From Panagrolaimus kolymaensis (Eukaryota > Nematoda > Chromadorea > Rhabditida > Panagrolaimidae): a stretch of 64,000 nt of DNA. Each line of letters begins with the position of its first letter. The stretch's first letter is position 1. The notes beneath the pieces were generated by a model. That model was not told the origin of the DNA. It was given only the letters and a program-made list of their open reading frames with translations, and searched no databases. This document shows, in pieces, positions 36,330 through 47,962 of this stretch. The translations under genes and the position numbers were made by a program. The stretch spans positions 558,001 through 622,000 of the forward strand of contig JAJQJQ010000072.1 of NCBI GenBank assembly GCA_028622995.1, given 5' to 3'.

Positions 36330-37055
36330 TTAAAGTATTTCAACTTTCTTTTTCTTTTTCATAACAAATGAAACATAAAAGATATTGCCTAGTATCACAA
36401 ATAAAACCATTCCACCCAGATACCACCACGTTCTTTCATTTCGTTTTTCACGATCCATTTCTTTTGAAGGATCAAAAAAGTGGCCAAATCTTGTAACATT
36501 TATCGAAGGTCTTGGACCTCTATTGATACCATCACCAGGTTCACGAATATTCAAATCTATTGTATCATAATCGGAATGAGGCTAAATTATTGATATATTC
36601 TCGACATAATTATAATGGATTTCTTACATTTTCATAAAACATTTCTCTTGAAGCTTTTCGTGAGAACTCCATTTCTCGATCATATACTTTCCTTTTGTCA
36701 GGCTTTCTTAAAAAATCATAAGCTTCTTTTAATTCCATAAATTTTTCTGTTGAATTTGGCGCAGCTTTAGCATTTCTTGTATCAGGATGTAACTAAAAAA
36801 AGTTTCACGAATTACTAATCGAATACCAAAATTAAAAGCTTACTTTTCTAGTTTCTGAAGCAAAAGCATTCTTTATTTCATCCAATGTTGCAGTTTTTTC
36901 AATTCCTAAAACTTCATAATAATTTCTTTTTCTAAAAAAATGAAGAAAGTAAACAAATTTAGAAATGCTTTGAGAACATGCCTTGGAACATATGAAACAT
37001 ATCTGATGGATTTTAATCTTGATAGTAAGACAATATCACTTTTTAATAAGTTCAT
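36330..37055 (-). CDS. DnaJ-transmembrane protein B, upstream gene of a likely operon
   Basis: Four exons in transcript order, 37055-36982, 36931-36844, 36792-36628 and 36581-36330, encode 192 residues. Residues 1-25 (MNLLKSDIVLLSRLKSIRYV) are hydrophobic and basic, like a mitochondrial targeting or anchor region. The J domain runs from NYYEVLGIEKTATLDEIKNA through LHPDTRN to AYDFLRKPDKRKVYD. A membrane segment (WWYLGGMVLFVILGNIFYVSF) lies near the C-terminus, ahead of a poly-Lys tail. The first intron begins with GC rather than GT; no nearby GT gives an open frame. Same layout as the neighbour A, so the two are probably old duplicates. Confidence 0.9.
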
Positions 37056-37957
37056 TAATAAAAATAAAATTCATACATAGAAGAAATAGAGAAGCAACAT
37101 GGATAAAATAAAAATATTGCTTATTTCAAAAAGCTAGAAGAAAAAAAAGACTGAGTGTTCGCGAGTCGCGACAATGGGCGATGAACCACAAAATTATTGC
37201 AAAGTGTCTCCAATCCCAAACTCACATCAAAATCAGCAAACTTTTTAATGGAATGGAATTAAGCTAATATTAATATAAGCATAATCAAAAAAAAGTACAA
37301 TGAAGTTATGTTGTTTTTTAGATTTTTCTCGAGAATGGAAATTTCAGTAAAATATTTTGTCTTGTTTTCTAACATTATCCTATTAGCAATAATGTCAAAT
37401 TTACTCATAAATGTTACATACATATATCAAAATTCATTTCACTTTCGAGATATCGTACTAAAGAAAAATTAAAGTCATATTAATAATTTATATACAAATA
37501 CACATAAATTATCAAATAAAGCAAAATTTTAGTAGAATGCTAAAGAGAATCTCCCTCATTATTACTGTGTAATTATTAGCTTGTAAAATGAGCAAGAAAA
37601 CAATCGCAAGGTCATAAAAAAAATTCTGTTATGCATTACTGTTTATTTATTTGCTTAGATTATTTATTACCTTCAATACCAATGTTTCAAATTTATGCGG
37701 ATGGATCAAAAACAAAATATCCACATTGCTTGCTTTATTGCTTTCCCTCCTCGATGATTATTATTGGCATAGGGATTGTGCGTTCATCCCACTTTTTTTT
37801 TTCTCAAAATGATGAAGTACAAAGTTTTGCTGCTGGCGATCGTCGCTTTTTATTTGGGATATAAAAAATACGCCAGACCGACGACATTGAAAAAATTATT
37901 TTTAATTGGTGTTGTGACAAACTTTAAGCTTCCACAAAAGTGTTATTAAAAATAAAT
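37056..37957. other. Intergenic between divergent DnaJ and BTB genes
   Basis: Bidirectional promoter-side spacer. I see nothing coding: the frame at 37631-37864 has no splice or homology support. Confidence 0.6.
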
Positions 37958-38957
37958 ATGGATCATTCTGATGCGGCAGCAGCTTCAATTCGTGAAACCC
38001 TTGAAAATTTATTCATTTCTAAAACAGATAGCGATATCACTCTTGTTGTTCATGGAGAAGTAAGTTTTTTAAAAGTCATTTTCATCTAAGAAGTTTTAAA
38101 AACTTTGCAGGAAATTAAAGCTCATAAATTAATTTTAACTTCACGTTCACCAGTTTTAAAAGCAATGTTTAGTAGTTTGATGACACCGGAGGATGGTAAA
38201 CATGTAATCAATGATCCCGCAATTACAATCGAAGATTTTAATAACTTTTTAAACTTTTTATACACCGATCAATGTGAAATTAATGGATCCAATATTAAAG
38301 CTTTGTTGCATCTTGGTATGTTTTATTATTGCCACTTTGCATTGGCTTATTCCAACTTATTTTTTAAGGAAACATGTATGATGTTCGATTATTACTTGAA
38401 AAATGCGTGGAATTTGTTAAAGACACTTTCACTGCAGATAATATTCTTGAATACGCAGAATTGGGACTTATTTATTCTGACACTTGCATCCTCTATCAAC
38501 AATGTTTGGAATCACTTCCGAGATTTTTAAAAACCAATGACCTTTGTTACACAATTGATGATTCTCGAAAAGTGACATGGATTTCACCTGAATTAGCGCT
38601 AAAAATTGCTCAAGAATTTGAAAGTTTTCATAGCGATGATAAATTTCAAAGATCTCCATCAATAAGTGAAGATTTATTTTTCAAAAAAGCAAGTTCCAAT
38701 CCAATTTTTTTCACAAACTCGTCGATTGTTGTTTTTAGGTTTTTACATGGGCGAGAAAGCAATGCGAAATCAATGAAATGGCAGTGAATCCAACAAATAT
38801 AAAAATGATTTTAAAAGATATTCTTCCATTTATTAATTTTGAAAAGCTTGAACCATTTACGTTAGCAAGCATAGTTCGAGATAACGATCTCATGGAATCC
38901 GAACAGCTTTTGAATTTACTTTGTAAGAAAATTTTGGGTCGTAACAAAAGCTGTTAA
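37958..38957 (+). CDS. BTB-BACK domain protein
   Basis: Five exons, 37958-38059, 38111-38315, 38369-38688 and 38739-38957 (four junction-consistent blocks, the third running unbroken), encode 281 residues. Residues ~25-110 form a BTB/POZ domain (SDITLVVHGEEIKAHKLIL, then SRSPVLKAMFSS and the typical loss-of-gap ending FLNFLYTDQCEI). Residues ~115-280 form a BACK domain, including LEYAELGLIY and VFTWARKQCEINEMAVNP. There is no Kelch repeat after it. BTB-BACK proteins are usually Cullin-3 adaptors. The last intron (38689-38738) uses GC-AG: read without it, the frame ends at TGA 38787 and loses the BACK C-terminus. The count of coding exons is therefore four. Confidence 0.88.
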
Positions 38958-39398
38958 ATCGTGATATTATTTTGCATTATATGACTTTGTTATATAAATT
39001 TCTTTGTAATCTCATATTTTATCTATGTAATAATTGAATAATAAAATTATTTCATCAAGTCTGTTTCATGATGGACTAAAAGTTCCAATACTTACCGTTT
39101 TTTTCCATTAAATTTGTGTTATGCATACATAAATCGATGCTTTTATTTCACTCGATTCGTGAGTAAAAAACTTTGCATTCAACCGAGTTTATGCAAATTT
39201 TTTGATTTATTTATAAATTTTCCCAAGAAGGATTTCCAGGCACAAACGTTATAAAAGGGAAAATTATTATGAAGAATTTTTCATTTCCATCTCATTTTGT
39301 TTGAGAACGACTGTGGATTGTAGTGCGCTCAATTCTCTCTTGAAAGTTTCTTCTACCACAAATCAAAGCAATCCTGCTAACTGAAGATTTGACTAAGA
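38958..39398. other. Intergenic
   Basis: Holds a TATA box at 39250-39256 for the next gene; nothing else recognised. Confidence 0.55.
39250..39256 (+). promoter_or_regulatory. TATA box of the DPQYQTL-repeat gene
   Basis: TATAAAA followed by GGG, about 150 bp before the ATG at 39399. Confidence 0.45.
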
Positions 39399-40548
39399 AT
39401 GGTAAACGCTGTACTTCTTGGTATGATGGCGTTTGGAGCTGCTGCTCTTCTAGCAACTGGATGTCAAGTTGTTGCATGGTTAGTAATGTTAAAAGCATCA
39501 AAGGTATGTCAAAGGTCTATTTATATTATATGTTTCTTTATTATTATTTTTTAGATTCTGCGAAGTTTGGAATCAAGCAATGAAAAATTGGAAGCTTGCG
39601 TTCAAGCACTTGACAAGCGTGGATTCAATGCTGCTGTAATGCTTCATCTCTCAACCATAGCTAATTTTGATTTGGATGATAATGAAGAAGAAAAGAAGCT
39701 TGAAATCAATCGCGTCATTTCATCTGATGTTTGTTTTTTCTTTATTTCTAACATTTAACTGAATTTCTATTGTATTTTTAGAACAAGCCAAAAAGAATGA
39801 ATCGTAATGAACGCAAGTTACCTGCTCCAATTGAATTCAAAGCTCCTCCTCCAGCTGGTGGTCAAGGTCAACGTCTTCCTGAAGAAAATAATGGTGAACC
39901 AAAACTTGTTGGTGAAACAGCTGAAGAACCTCAATCACGTGAGAAAAATCTCGAAGAACCTGCAGCAGCTCAACCTCCACCTAAACCTGCAGCTGATTTC
40001 AAAATGCCTGAAAAGCTTGGTAAAGCTGATGCAAAAGATCCACAATATCAAACTTTAATGGGATTAAACAATGATGTTTTTGGTGTAAACAAAGAAAATG
40101 AAGTCAAAATCAAAGCTCCACAAAAATTGGGTGAAAAGGTTGATGCTAAGGATCCACAATATCAAACTTTGGCTGGTCTCAACAATGAAGATTGCTTTGG
40201 TGCTGGAAAGAAAAAGGACTTCAAACCTCCTAAAGAATTTGCTAAAGCTGATGCAAAGGATCCACAGGTATTATTTCTTTCTCAAGTTGAATCATTTTAA
40301 TCCATTATTTTTTAGTACCAAACTCTCGCAGGTCTCAACAATGATGAACTCTTTGCTGATGGAAAGAAGAAGGATGAGAAAAAAGACAAGAAAAAAGAAT
40401 TCAAGCCTCCTAAAGTAATTACCAAAGCTGATGCTAAAGATCCTCAGGTATGTATTATTTCTTTGACAATCATATCTTTACTAATTTTTGGATCATTTTT
40501 TAGTATCAAACTCTTGCTGGTCTCAACGAAGATATTTTCAAAAAGTAA
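39399..40548 (+). CDS. Membrane-anchored protein with four [10 protein letters not shown] repeats
   Basis: Five exons, 39399-39503, 39555-39728, 39782-40267, 40316-40447 and 40504-40548, encode 313 residues. The N-terminus ([20 protein letters not shown], then VAWLVML) is a membrane segment or signal-anchor. It is followed by a short helical region and a charged Pro/Glu/Lys-rich stretch. The C-terminal half holds four copies of K(A/V)[10 protein letters not shown](A/M)GLN, each separated by a Lys-rich linker with KPPK or similar. The last two copies are split by introns at the same place (DPQ|YQT), which points to exon duplication. The function is unknown. Another membrane-anchored, Lys/Pro-rich gene lies at 53158. 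Confidence 0.83.
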
Positions 40549-43373
40549 CATGACTCAAAAAACTATTTTGCATTTCTTTGGTTTCCTTTTTGTATAAAAT
40601 ATGTAATTTGTAATGATAAACCATAAACTGACTAACCTATTCTTTGCATAAAACTTTTTTACGTCAAGACATTTTTTTGTTAACCAAAGATTAGTGGAAC
40701 ATAATGAAAAGATATTTTTGGCTATAAAAAGAGATATTTTAAGCATAGGCTGTTTTTATAAATAATCTCTTACAAAGGCAATAATTACGTCGTTGCGTCC
40801 TTTTTTTTGTTGTTGCTTGCTTACATAGTTGTTTCCTTCTTAGGCGATGATGAAGAAGAAAACTCAAAATAAACGCTTATTCAATTTTATCTTTATTCTT
40901 AAATCCAGTGGAGTTGCTTTAATTTCAAGAACGGAAATATTTAAAGCTCCATTTTTAACTAATTTAGACTGTTAAATATATTTTTAATCACTTTATTTTA
41001 ATTTCTTTGACGTATGTAGTCTTCTTTCTCTTTTTAATACAAGCGGCAATCATAATTAAAAGTTTGGGTTTAATTTACTCGCGATGATAATCTTACCTGT
41101 CAGGTGGAAATAAAAAAAATCTGGAGCAAAGTTTAATTTTAAAGGCTCACATTTTCCAGTTAATTTTAACTTGAAGTAACATTTTTTGTTTAAAAAACAA
41201 TAACCATTTGGTTGTTTGTTATTGCCTTTCATTATCTCCCTCTATTTGTGTTTCAAGTTACTACATCTGCGGGGGATGGTGGATACACGAAATCACTACG
41301 CTATTTTTTTTTATTCTAAAACATAAAATTAATAAAACTTTTACATAAATTATTGGGTTCAATAAATGGAGAGTTAGATAGATACATGAGGTTGTTAACA
41401 AGCATGGTCTTAAAAACTTTTTTTTGCGTTGGTGAAAGAAAGTCGTCATCGGTGTTGAATGCAATATAAAGGTGGCTTTCTTGAAGTTTAAGATTTCAAA
41501 ATGATGAAACTATTATTAAAATTTTTGTTATTATTAATCTTTCATTTTCTAATTCAAAAAATAATACTCTTTTTATTTAAAATTTTAATAAATATTTAAT
41601 AATGTAGGAGGATGACTACCATCCACTTATTACTGCCCGATTAGACATTTTTTCTTTTATTTTATAAAAAATATCATTTCCTCTGCTTGTTTTTCATTTA
41701 AGAGATTAGACCCTTTTTCTTTTTTCCTTGTATGTTTTGACTTTAAATGTCAGACATTAATTTCCTTATTGAAAATAAAGTTATAATCGCTTGAATTGTT
41801 TTATTTGTTTCCATCTTCTTCTTTTTATTTATTTTTTTCTCGCGAAGCTTCAGACAACCTACTGAAAATTTAATCTCAAAATATATTTTTTTAATTTTTT
41901 GGGTTCATTGAAAAATAAAAATTTTAAATGTAATTATTTTTTTATAAAATAACAGTTTTCAAAAATAAATTTATATTCGATTTTACTTTTGTTGTGTCAG
42001 AGTTTTTTCTTTAGGGTATTAGTGATATCTCAAGGGAGAGAGGATGGTGAAAAATTTGTACATTTGAAATCTTTGCGATAAGTTTTTCAATTAGCAAAAG
42101 AAAAAATGGCTTCTAAATTTATATTTTTTTGCTTAAATTTTGCAGGTTTCCACCTTCAAATTATTTTTTAAGTGTTTGAAAAATCCCGGAGACTTTCAAA
42201 GGCCATTCATTTTTTGAAGGGCTGCGTTGACCCAAATTTTATACTGAATCTTTGGGTTTCATGTTCAAAATACCTATATCTTGATTTTTTAAACTTTGCT
42301 TTAAATTTATGTTTGGATATTTATTTTTAAATTTTAATCGTGTGTTATGATGAGATTCTAAAAATACCAAAAGTACAAAACAGTTAAAAAAATTTTTTAA
42401 ATAAAGTTTGGCCTTTGTAATTATCACCACAAAAAAAAAAACAGTGCGTTGTTGTTCTTTGTATCATAAATTCACAAAATTCATGATACTACATTTTATT
42501 CCCATTTGACATCAAACAAACTTGACCCTTGAGGACTTTTGTTGTTATTTTTAATATTTTGCCAATTAAAAAAATCTTTTTTTCCCAATTGACTTTTTTT
42601 ATTATTAACATATTTTTTCTTCTTCATAAAGTCCCTCCTTCAAATTGTATTTAAAAACTAAGAAAGATAAAATAAAAGCTTGAATATTATGTTATGTCGT
42701 CATCATTATTACTTCTTTCCATTTTTTTACTCAGAAGAAGAAGAGAAGAGAAAAGGAGTCCATTTTTTTTATTTATTGAAGAGTCATACTTTCTTTTTTT
42801 GAATAAGCACCTTGACGTGGTTTCTTGGAGGATGATGGAGTGTAAATTTATTTCTTTCCCTTCTTCCATTCTTACTTTTTTAATGACAAGCAAAAAAAAG
42901 GTTTTTATATGTGTTAATCAAAAGAGTATTATTAATTTTTAACATTCGAAAGTTGTTTGTAATGAATTGTAAAAATTAACTTTTGGTTTCGAGGTGTTTG
43001 AGAATGGAGTTCATTTGGGTGCATTCATCTTTTGGTAAAACTTGAAAAATGAATTCAATTTTGAAAAGCCATATTATGTTAGTAAGGATGAAGGTTGCAT
43101 AGCAAAATTTGAAGAAGGAAAAATTGTTTTAATAAAGTAGACATGAAGCTTTTTTTGTCATCTTTTTTTAACCATAAATCGATAGCTATATTTACGAGTT
43201 TTTGTTATTTAAAGTTTCTAATTGTGTTTTTAAAAATGTAATTTGTTAATTTTATTTTTTCTCGCTTTTATAAGCATCGATTACATTTGACGCGTTTGCC
43301 TTTATAACTTTTCCTTTAATTAACTTTTAAGAAGTAATCTTTACAAAAGTTTGCCATTGCTCAAAAACAAAAA
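40549..43373. other. Intergenic 2.8 kb
   Basis: AT-rich, no gene or long repeat recognised. Short frames near 41261, 42239 and 42687 lack homology and splice structure. Confidence 0.6.
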
Positions 43374-44274
43374 ATGACCGAAGTTCAAGCAAATTCCACA
43401 ACAAATCGTTCATCCAAAAAAGTTAAAAATCCAGCTCCTCATCGAGGATTCAATGCTAAAGCTAGAGAAATTCTCATTGAACCTGCAACCAAATTGTGTA
43501 AGTTTTTTTTACTCGCGGAAACTACATACAATAAACTACCGTACCAAATATGCCCAATTAAATCTAAAAAACATGTTTTTGCTTATTTCTTGCATTCAAA
43601 AAACTTTTCTGAAAAACATAGCCTTTTTTGCATAATTCTAAATTAGTTTTCGTTCTTTTTTAAGCCCCATGTGAATCATCGTAAATCCCCGATGATTCAA
43701 GCACAATTAAAAGGTCATTCCCAGAAATTTATCTAAAAAGAGTTCCTTTCTATTTTTTTTTACACTACAAAGACCCAGAAACGTAAACGCATATCTATGA
43801 CTCAGATAATATTAAGCTCATCAACATTATTTTTTTATAGTTTCAAATTCAATTCGATATTCAAGTGAACAAGAAATAATTGCATCAAAAACTCAAAAAA
43901 ATTTGGAACGTACTGATAGTCAATTAACAAATACGAGCACCAAATCACATTCTTCAACTCAATCATATCCAAAAATGGCGGAAGATTTTGATTCATTTGA
44001 AGATCTTCCAAGATGTGGTAAAAAGGCAAAAAAAATGTTAGGAGATATTGGAAAAACTCGATCTGCGGGAGATTTATTAAAAAATTCTTCTAAAAAACCT
44101 GCACCTCTCATTCGAACTTTTCAACAACTTAATATCATGAAGCTTCCAAGCGTGGATTCAGTTACAAGCGATCATTCAAGTTCTTTGACTCGTTTAAATA
44201 ATACGGGTGTTGGAGCAGATCCATTTTTGGATGAAATTGTTTACCGCCGAGAAAAAGTTTATGAAATGAAATAA
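43374..44274 (+). CDS. Uncharacterised small protein, Ser/Lys-rich
   Basis: Two exons, 43374-43497 and 43841-44274, encode 185 residues. The intron (343 bp) is longer than most here. The protein is hydrophilic, basic and Ser/Thr-rich, with no signal peptide or membrane segment. Notable stretches are FDSFEDLPRCGKKAKKMLGD and RTFQQLNIMKLPSVDSVTSD. The C-terminus reads DEIVYRREKVYEMK. It looks largely disordered with short motifs. I do not recognise the family. Confidence 0.72.
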
Positions 44275-44731
44275 ATATTTTTGGGGTTTTTAATTTTGTA
44301 CATTTACTTATGCTTTGTTTTTAAATTGGTTACACATCCCCATTTTTTGATAAATAAAAAATAAATTTTTGATATCTTCGAAGCTGATAATAGCGTTATT
44401 AGCAACTGTAAAATTAAATAATGAGTAACAGATAACTTCGAAAATAACTTTGTGATTTGAAGAAAAGCAATATTATTCAATTTTTTTTAAAAGCAAAATC
44501 CATCTTGCCGCTCAAATTTAGTTTTAGCAATTTCCCTTTGATTATTGCGCGCGCGCCAAAAACATAAGTGTGAAAATGTGCACGCTCTCGAGTCGATTGA
44601 ATCCATCTTGCAATGTAATTGAATGAAAGCCTTCTTATTTCATTTTTATAATCGCGTTTTTGACTTTGTAACAAATTTCTCAACCATTTTTTTGTTTTAG
44701 ATTTTTCACTTTCATCTCAAATTCTCTCATC
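44275..44731. other. Intergenic
   Basis: Contains a TTTTGTTTTAG ending near 44700 that may be a spliced-leader acceptor for the following gene. Nothing else recognised. Confidence 0.5.
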
Positions 44732-45519
44732 ATGTGTGCTCCAAATATGAATGGCATGGAACTAAGCCCGTTTAGACGAGCTATGAAAAATTTCAAAATT
44801 ATATTAAGAGAACGTCCACCAAAAGAAACCTTCGACTTTTCTTCGCTTCCTCCTGTTTGTCAACGTCGTTTTGTTGAAATATGTGATGGTCAAACAATAA
44901 AAACTTTTGCTCGAATCAATGTTTCAACAAGAAATTTAGTTCGTGGATGTCATGTTATTGATAAAGCTAAAATGGCCAATTCATCTTCAATCTGCAAATG
45001 GACGATCTTATGTTACTGTAATGATGATGAATTGTGTCCTGATTTCAATCTTTCTTCAATCAAAAGCAAACTTCGCATGAGTGAAATCAAAATCAGAGAT
45101 TCAATCAAAGTCTTAAAAGATGCTCACGTTCTTCAAACTATGACCATTATCTGTGTTTCAACTGAACGGCTCAATGTTAAAGTTAGTCAAATGAACCTTG
45201 ATGAATTGAAGAAGCTAATCACGCCTGAATTGAAAAGTTTGGAATTTATCGGTGGTGTTGAATCTAACTGTTCTTCGTATGAATTTCTGGATTTTATCAA
45301 AAGTGTCTCAAAGCTGGAAAATTTAAAGTTTGTTTTTTTACTTTTGTTCTCAAAAACCTTTTCAATGTTTGAATTTTCAGTTTCACTATGATATCTTCTA
45401 CAAGTTCCTTGGGTTTTAACTTCAAAGATTTGTTGCGTAAGATTCGACAGATTGGATCTCAAGTGGTTCTCGAATTTCATTTAACATCTTCCACTTTTTC
45501 TTTTAAAACTATGTTGTAA
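44732..45519 (+). CDS. F-box-like Cys-motif protein, paralogue 2
   Basis: Two exons, 44732-45327 and 45381-45519, encode 244 residues. The F-box-like region reads TFDFSSLPPVCQRRFVEICD followed by GQTIKTFARI. The Cys motif is SSICKWTILCYCNDDELC, with the exact C-x5-C-x-C-x5-C spacing of the paralogues. Leucine-rich segments follow, including NLDELKKLITPELKSLEFIG and GGVESNC, the latter equivalent to GGIRSNC in paralogue 1. The intron is phase 2 at the same place as in the other three copies. A CxC-containing adaptor role is inferred only. Confidence 0.85.
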
Positions 45520-46225
45520 TGTTCTTTATTGTTTCTTGTTAGGCTTTTTTTTTGTTTTGTTTTTATCAATTTTGTTTTTCGAATAAACGTTTTCTCTATG
45601 CATAAAAATTAGTTATTGCGAGGATGATTTAGAAGCTTTTTGAAAATGTGTTCACTCGCAGAAATTAATAACATTGTTATAAACTAACTATGTGTGCAAA
45701 GAATCTAAAACTATGTATCTTGTTTAAAGATGTGTAACAAATATCTTAATATTTTCTTGACTATTTTGAAAATGCCTTACAATAGGTTCACTAACAATTG
45801 GAAACAACACTAAATTGTAAACAAAAGTAAAATATCTTAGGAAATGGCATTAAAACAATGTATGTACGTATTTTTGTAGCTGGAATTCGGTTACTTTTAC
45901 AGGTAAATTTACTGAAAAAGTTTATGCTCCAAGCAAACTTTAAAACGAAGAAATTTTTTTTTTGAAAACGCGATATCTTTTGACACGAACTTTCATACAG
46001 TAGCATCCTATTATTTTCATGCAGCATCTCCGTCTTTTTTGTTTTGTTTCGTGTCAACCATTCTTCATTTTGCGAATGAGAACTAAATTGCTTGCTCCTA
46101 GCTCGAATATAAAATTTACGTAAACAATCAACTAATTTTGCTTTAGAAAGGTATAAAATCAACGTTTGGTCAATCAAAATCTTCCATTCTTTCATCAATT
46201 TATTCTGCTGAACTTTTGGTAAACT
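45520..46225. other. Intergenic upstream of the CPEB gene
   Basis: Holds a TATA box at 46152-46158. No exon that could supply a longer N-terminus to the CPEB gene was found. Confidence 0.55.
46152..46158 (+). promoter_or_regulatory. TATA box of the short CPEB gene
   Basis: TATAAAA about 70 bp before the ATG. It supports transcription starting just upstream of this short coding region. Confidence 0.5.
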
Positions 46226-47375
46226 ATGTTGCTACCTTATTATTCAAGAAAAGTTTTTGTTGGTGGTCTACCTTTTGATGCAACAGAAGATGATATCCTC
46301 GGAACCTTCAGTCGTTTTGGTCGTATGACAATTGATTGGCCTCGTCGTCATTCAGATAGTGGAGAGAAATCTCCAAATATGAATGGTAAAAACTTTTTTT
46401 TCTTTTATTTCTTTTATAATTTCATCTTTTTTAGATCGTCGCCAAACTTCTGGTTATGTCTTCTTGATTTATCGAAGTGAATCTCCTGTTCACAAGTTAT
46501 TAGAAGCTTGCAAAACTGATAATGGACGGTTCTTCATCTGCATGAGTACTCGCAATGTCTCTCGTAAAGCTGTGAGTTACCTTTTTGTTTGTATTTCAAC
46601 AACATTCATTGCTTTTGCTCTAGGTTCAAGTACGTCCATGGCAACTAAATGATTATGTTTATATGCCTGATCCATCTGCTTTGCTTGATGCTCGTAATAC
46701 TGTCTTCATTGGTGGTGTTCCTCGTCCAACTCGTGCTAGTAAGTATTCTTGATGTTTTCTGCCAGTATTTACTAAATTAAGCGCATTTTTAGTTGACATT
46801 GTTGATGTCTTTGAACAGAAATATGGAAAAGTTATCTATGCTAGCATCGACATCGATCCTGAACTTCGTTATCCCAAAGGTGCTGCTCGTGTTGTCTTTG
46901 ATAAACGTGCTGATTATGTTAAAGCTATGGCTGGTCGCTTCATTCATATTCCTCATTGTGGTTCTAACAAGCGAATCGACATCAAGCCTTACATCATGGA
47001 CGAACAAATGTGTACTACTTGTGGTGGTGAACGTTGCCAACATCGTTATGCAACATACTTCTGTGCTGAACCTAACTGCCTTCAGTATTATTGTGAACGT
47101 TGTTGGGACATCCTTCATTACAAATCACCTTTCCGTTCCAATGAACATCATCTTCCTTATGTTCGTAATGGTGATAGCACTCGTGTAAGTTAACTTTTAG
47201 ACTCATTTTTCTTACTATCTTTTCACCTTTCATTTTTCAGCAACTTCCATTTGTTCCTCATGCAACTGAACATCGTGTTGCTCCTCGTTATCGTATTCAA
47301 CATGCATGTCAAATCGATCAACCTCGTCCTCCAATTCGTCGTATGCTTCCTCAAATTCAACGCATTTGGATTTAA
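46226..47375 (+). CDS. Cytoplasmic polyadenylation element-binding protein, C-terminal half only
   Basis: Five exons, 46226-46385, 46435-46571, 46624-46738, 46793-47184 and 47241-47375, encode 312 residues. CPEB proteins bind U-rich 3' UTR elements and control translation, often in the germ line. RRM1 starts at once ([18 protein letters not shown], later IDWPRRH and GYVFLIYRS). VRPWQLND and [14 protein letters not shown] lead into RRM2, with [17 protein letters not shown]. The C-terminal ZZ-type zinc domain has [27 protein letters not shown] and the final His pair. The long N-terminal regulatory region of most CPEBs is absent, and a TATA box just upstream suggests that this is genuine. The tail is basic (RPPIRRMLP). 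Confidence 0.93.
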
Positions 47376-47959
47376 TTTAATATTATTTTAGTTTTTTATT
47401 TTGTTAGCATATTTTGATAGAGTATTTTAAATTTTTATTTTTGTATTACTCTAAGTTTTTGTATTTTTTAAATTATAAGCTAACTTGATTTTTGTTGATT
47501 TTAATGCACAACCGCTTATTTATTAATTGTTAAGGTTGTTGTGCTTTGTTTTTAAATAAATTGATTATAAACATACCTTTTTGTACTTATTCTGTTCTGT
47601 GGTTGAAGATTTTGAATGTTAGTGATATTTGAACTATGTTTTTGGATTAGTTTTGTGTGTGTTCAAGGTATTATTGCTCATGCAAAAAATGTCATATTTT
47701 TTCTTGTTATTTTGACTTTAGTTATTCCAAACCAAATCCATAATTTTCTTGATTGACTCTGAACCAAAAAAATAATTAGCGGCTATACCCTCAAGTGCAG
47801 TTATTGTTTTGACCAATAATTGATTGCAACCTTTTATTTTTTGTTTTGGTTTGGTTGCTCTCTCATAAACATCTCGAGCGAATGAATCATCGATAAAAGC
47901 AGTCATAGCTTTTCTTAATTTTTCTTTAAAAATATTTTTGGCAGTAGCGATGAAAAAAT
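47376..47959. other. Intergenic apart from the orphan fragment
   Basis: 3' side of the CPEB gene with AAATAAA near 47553, then the minus-strand fragment listed separately. Nothing else seen. Confidence 0.5.
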
Positions 47960-47962
47960 ATG
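47718..47962 (-). pseudogene. Orphan exon-like fragment of an unidentified conserved protein
   Basis: An open frame of about 80 codons on the minus strand ends in TAA at 47718-47720. Its last ~60 residues (DDSFARDVYERATKPKQKIK, then GCNQLLVKTITALEGIAANY and a tail ending IMDLVWNN) have a balanced, globular-protein composition, unlike the AT-driven noise nearby. An AG at 47963-47964 could be an acceptor, but no upstream exon is visible because a plus-strand gene starts at 47960. It may be the last exon of a gene broken by rearrangement, or a retained 3' fragment. I cannot name the family. Confidence 0.35.

Noticed and set aside
44477..44683. Minus-strand frame between two genes
   Set aside because: No splice or homology support.
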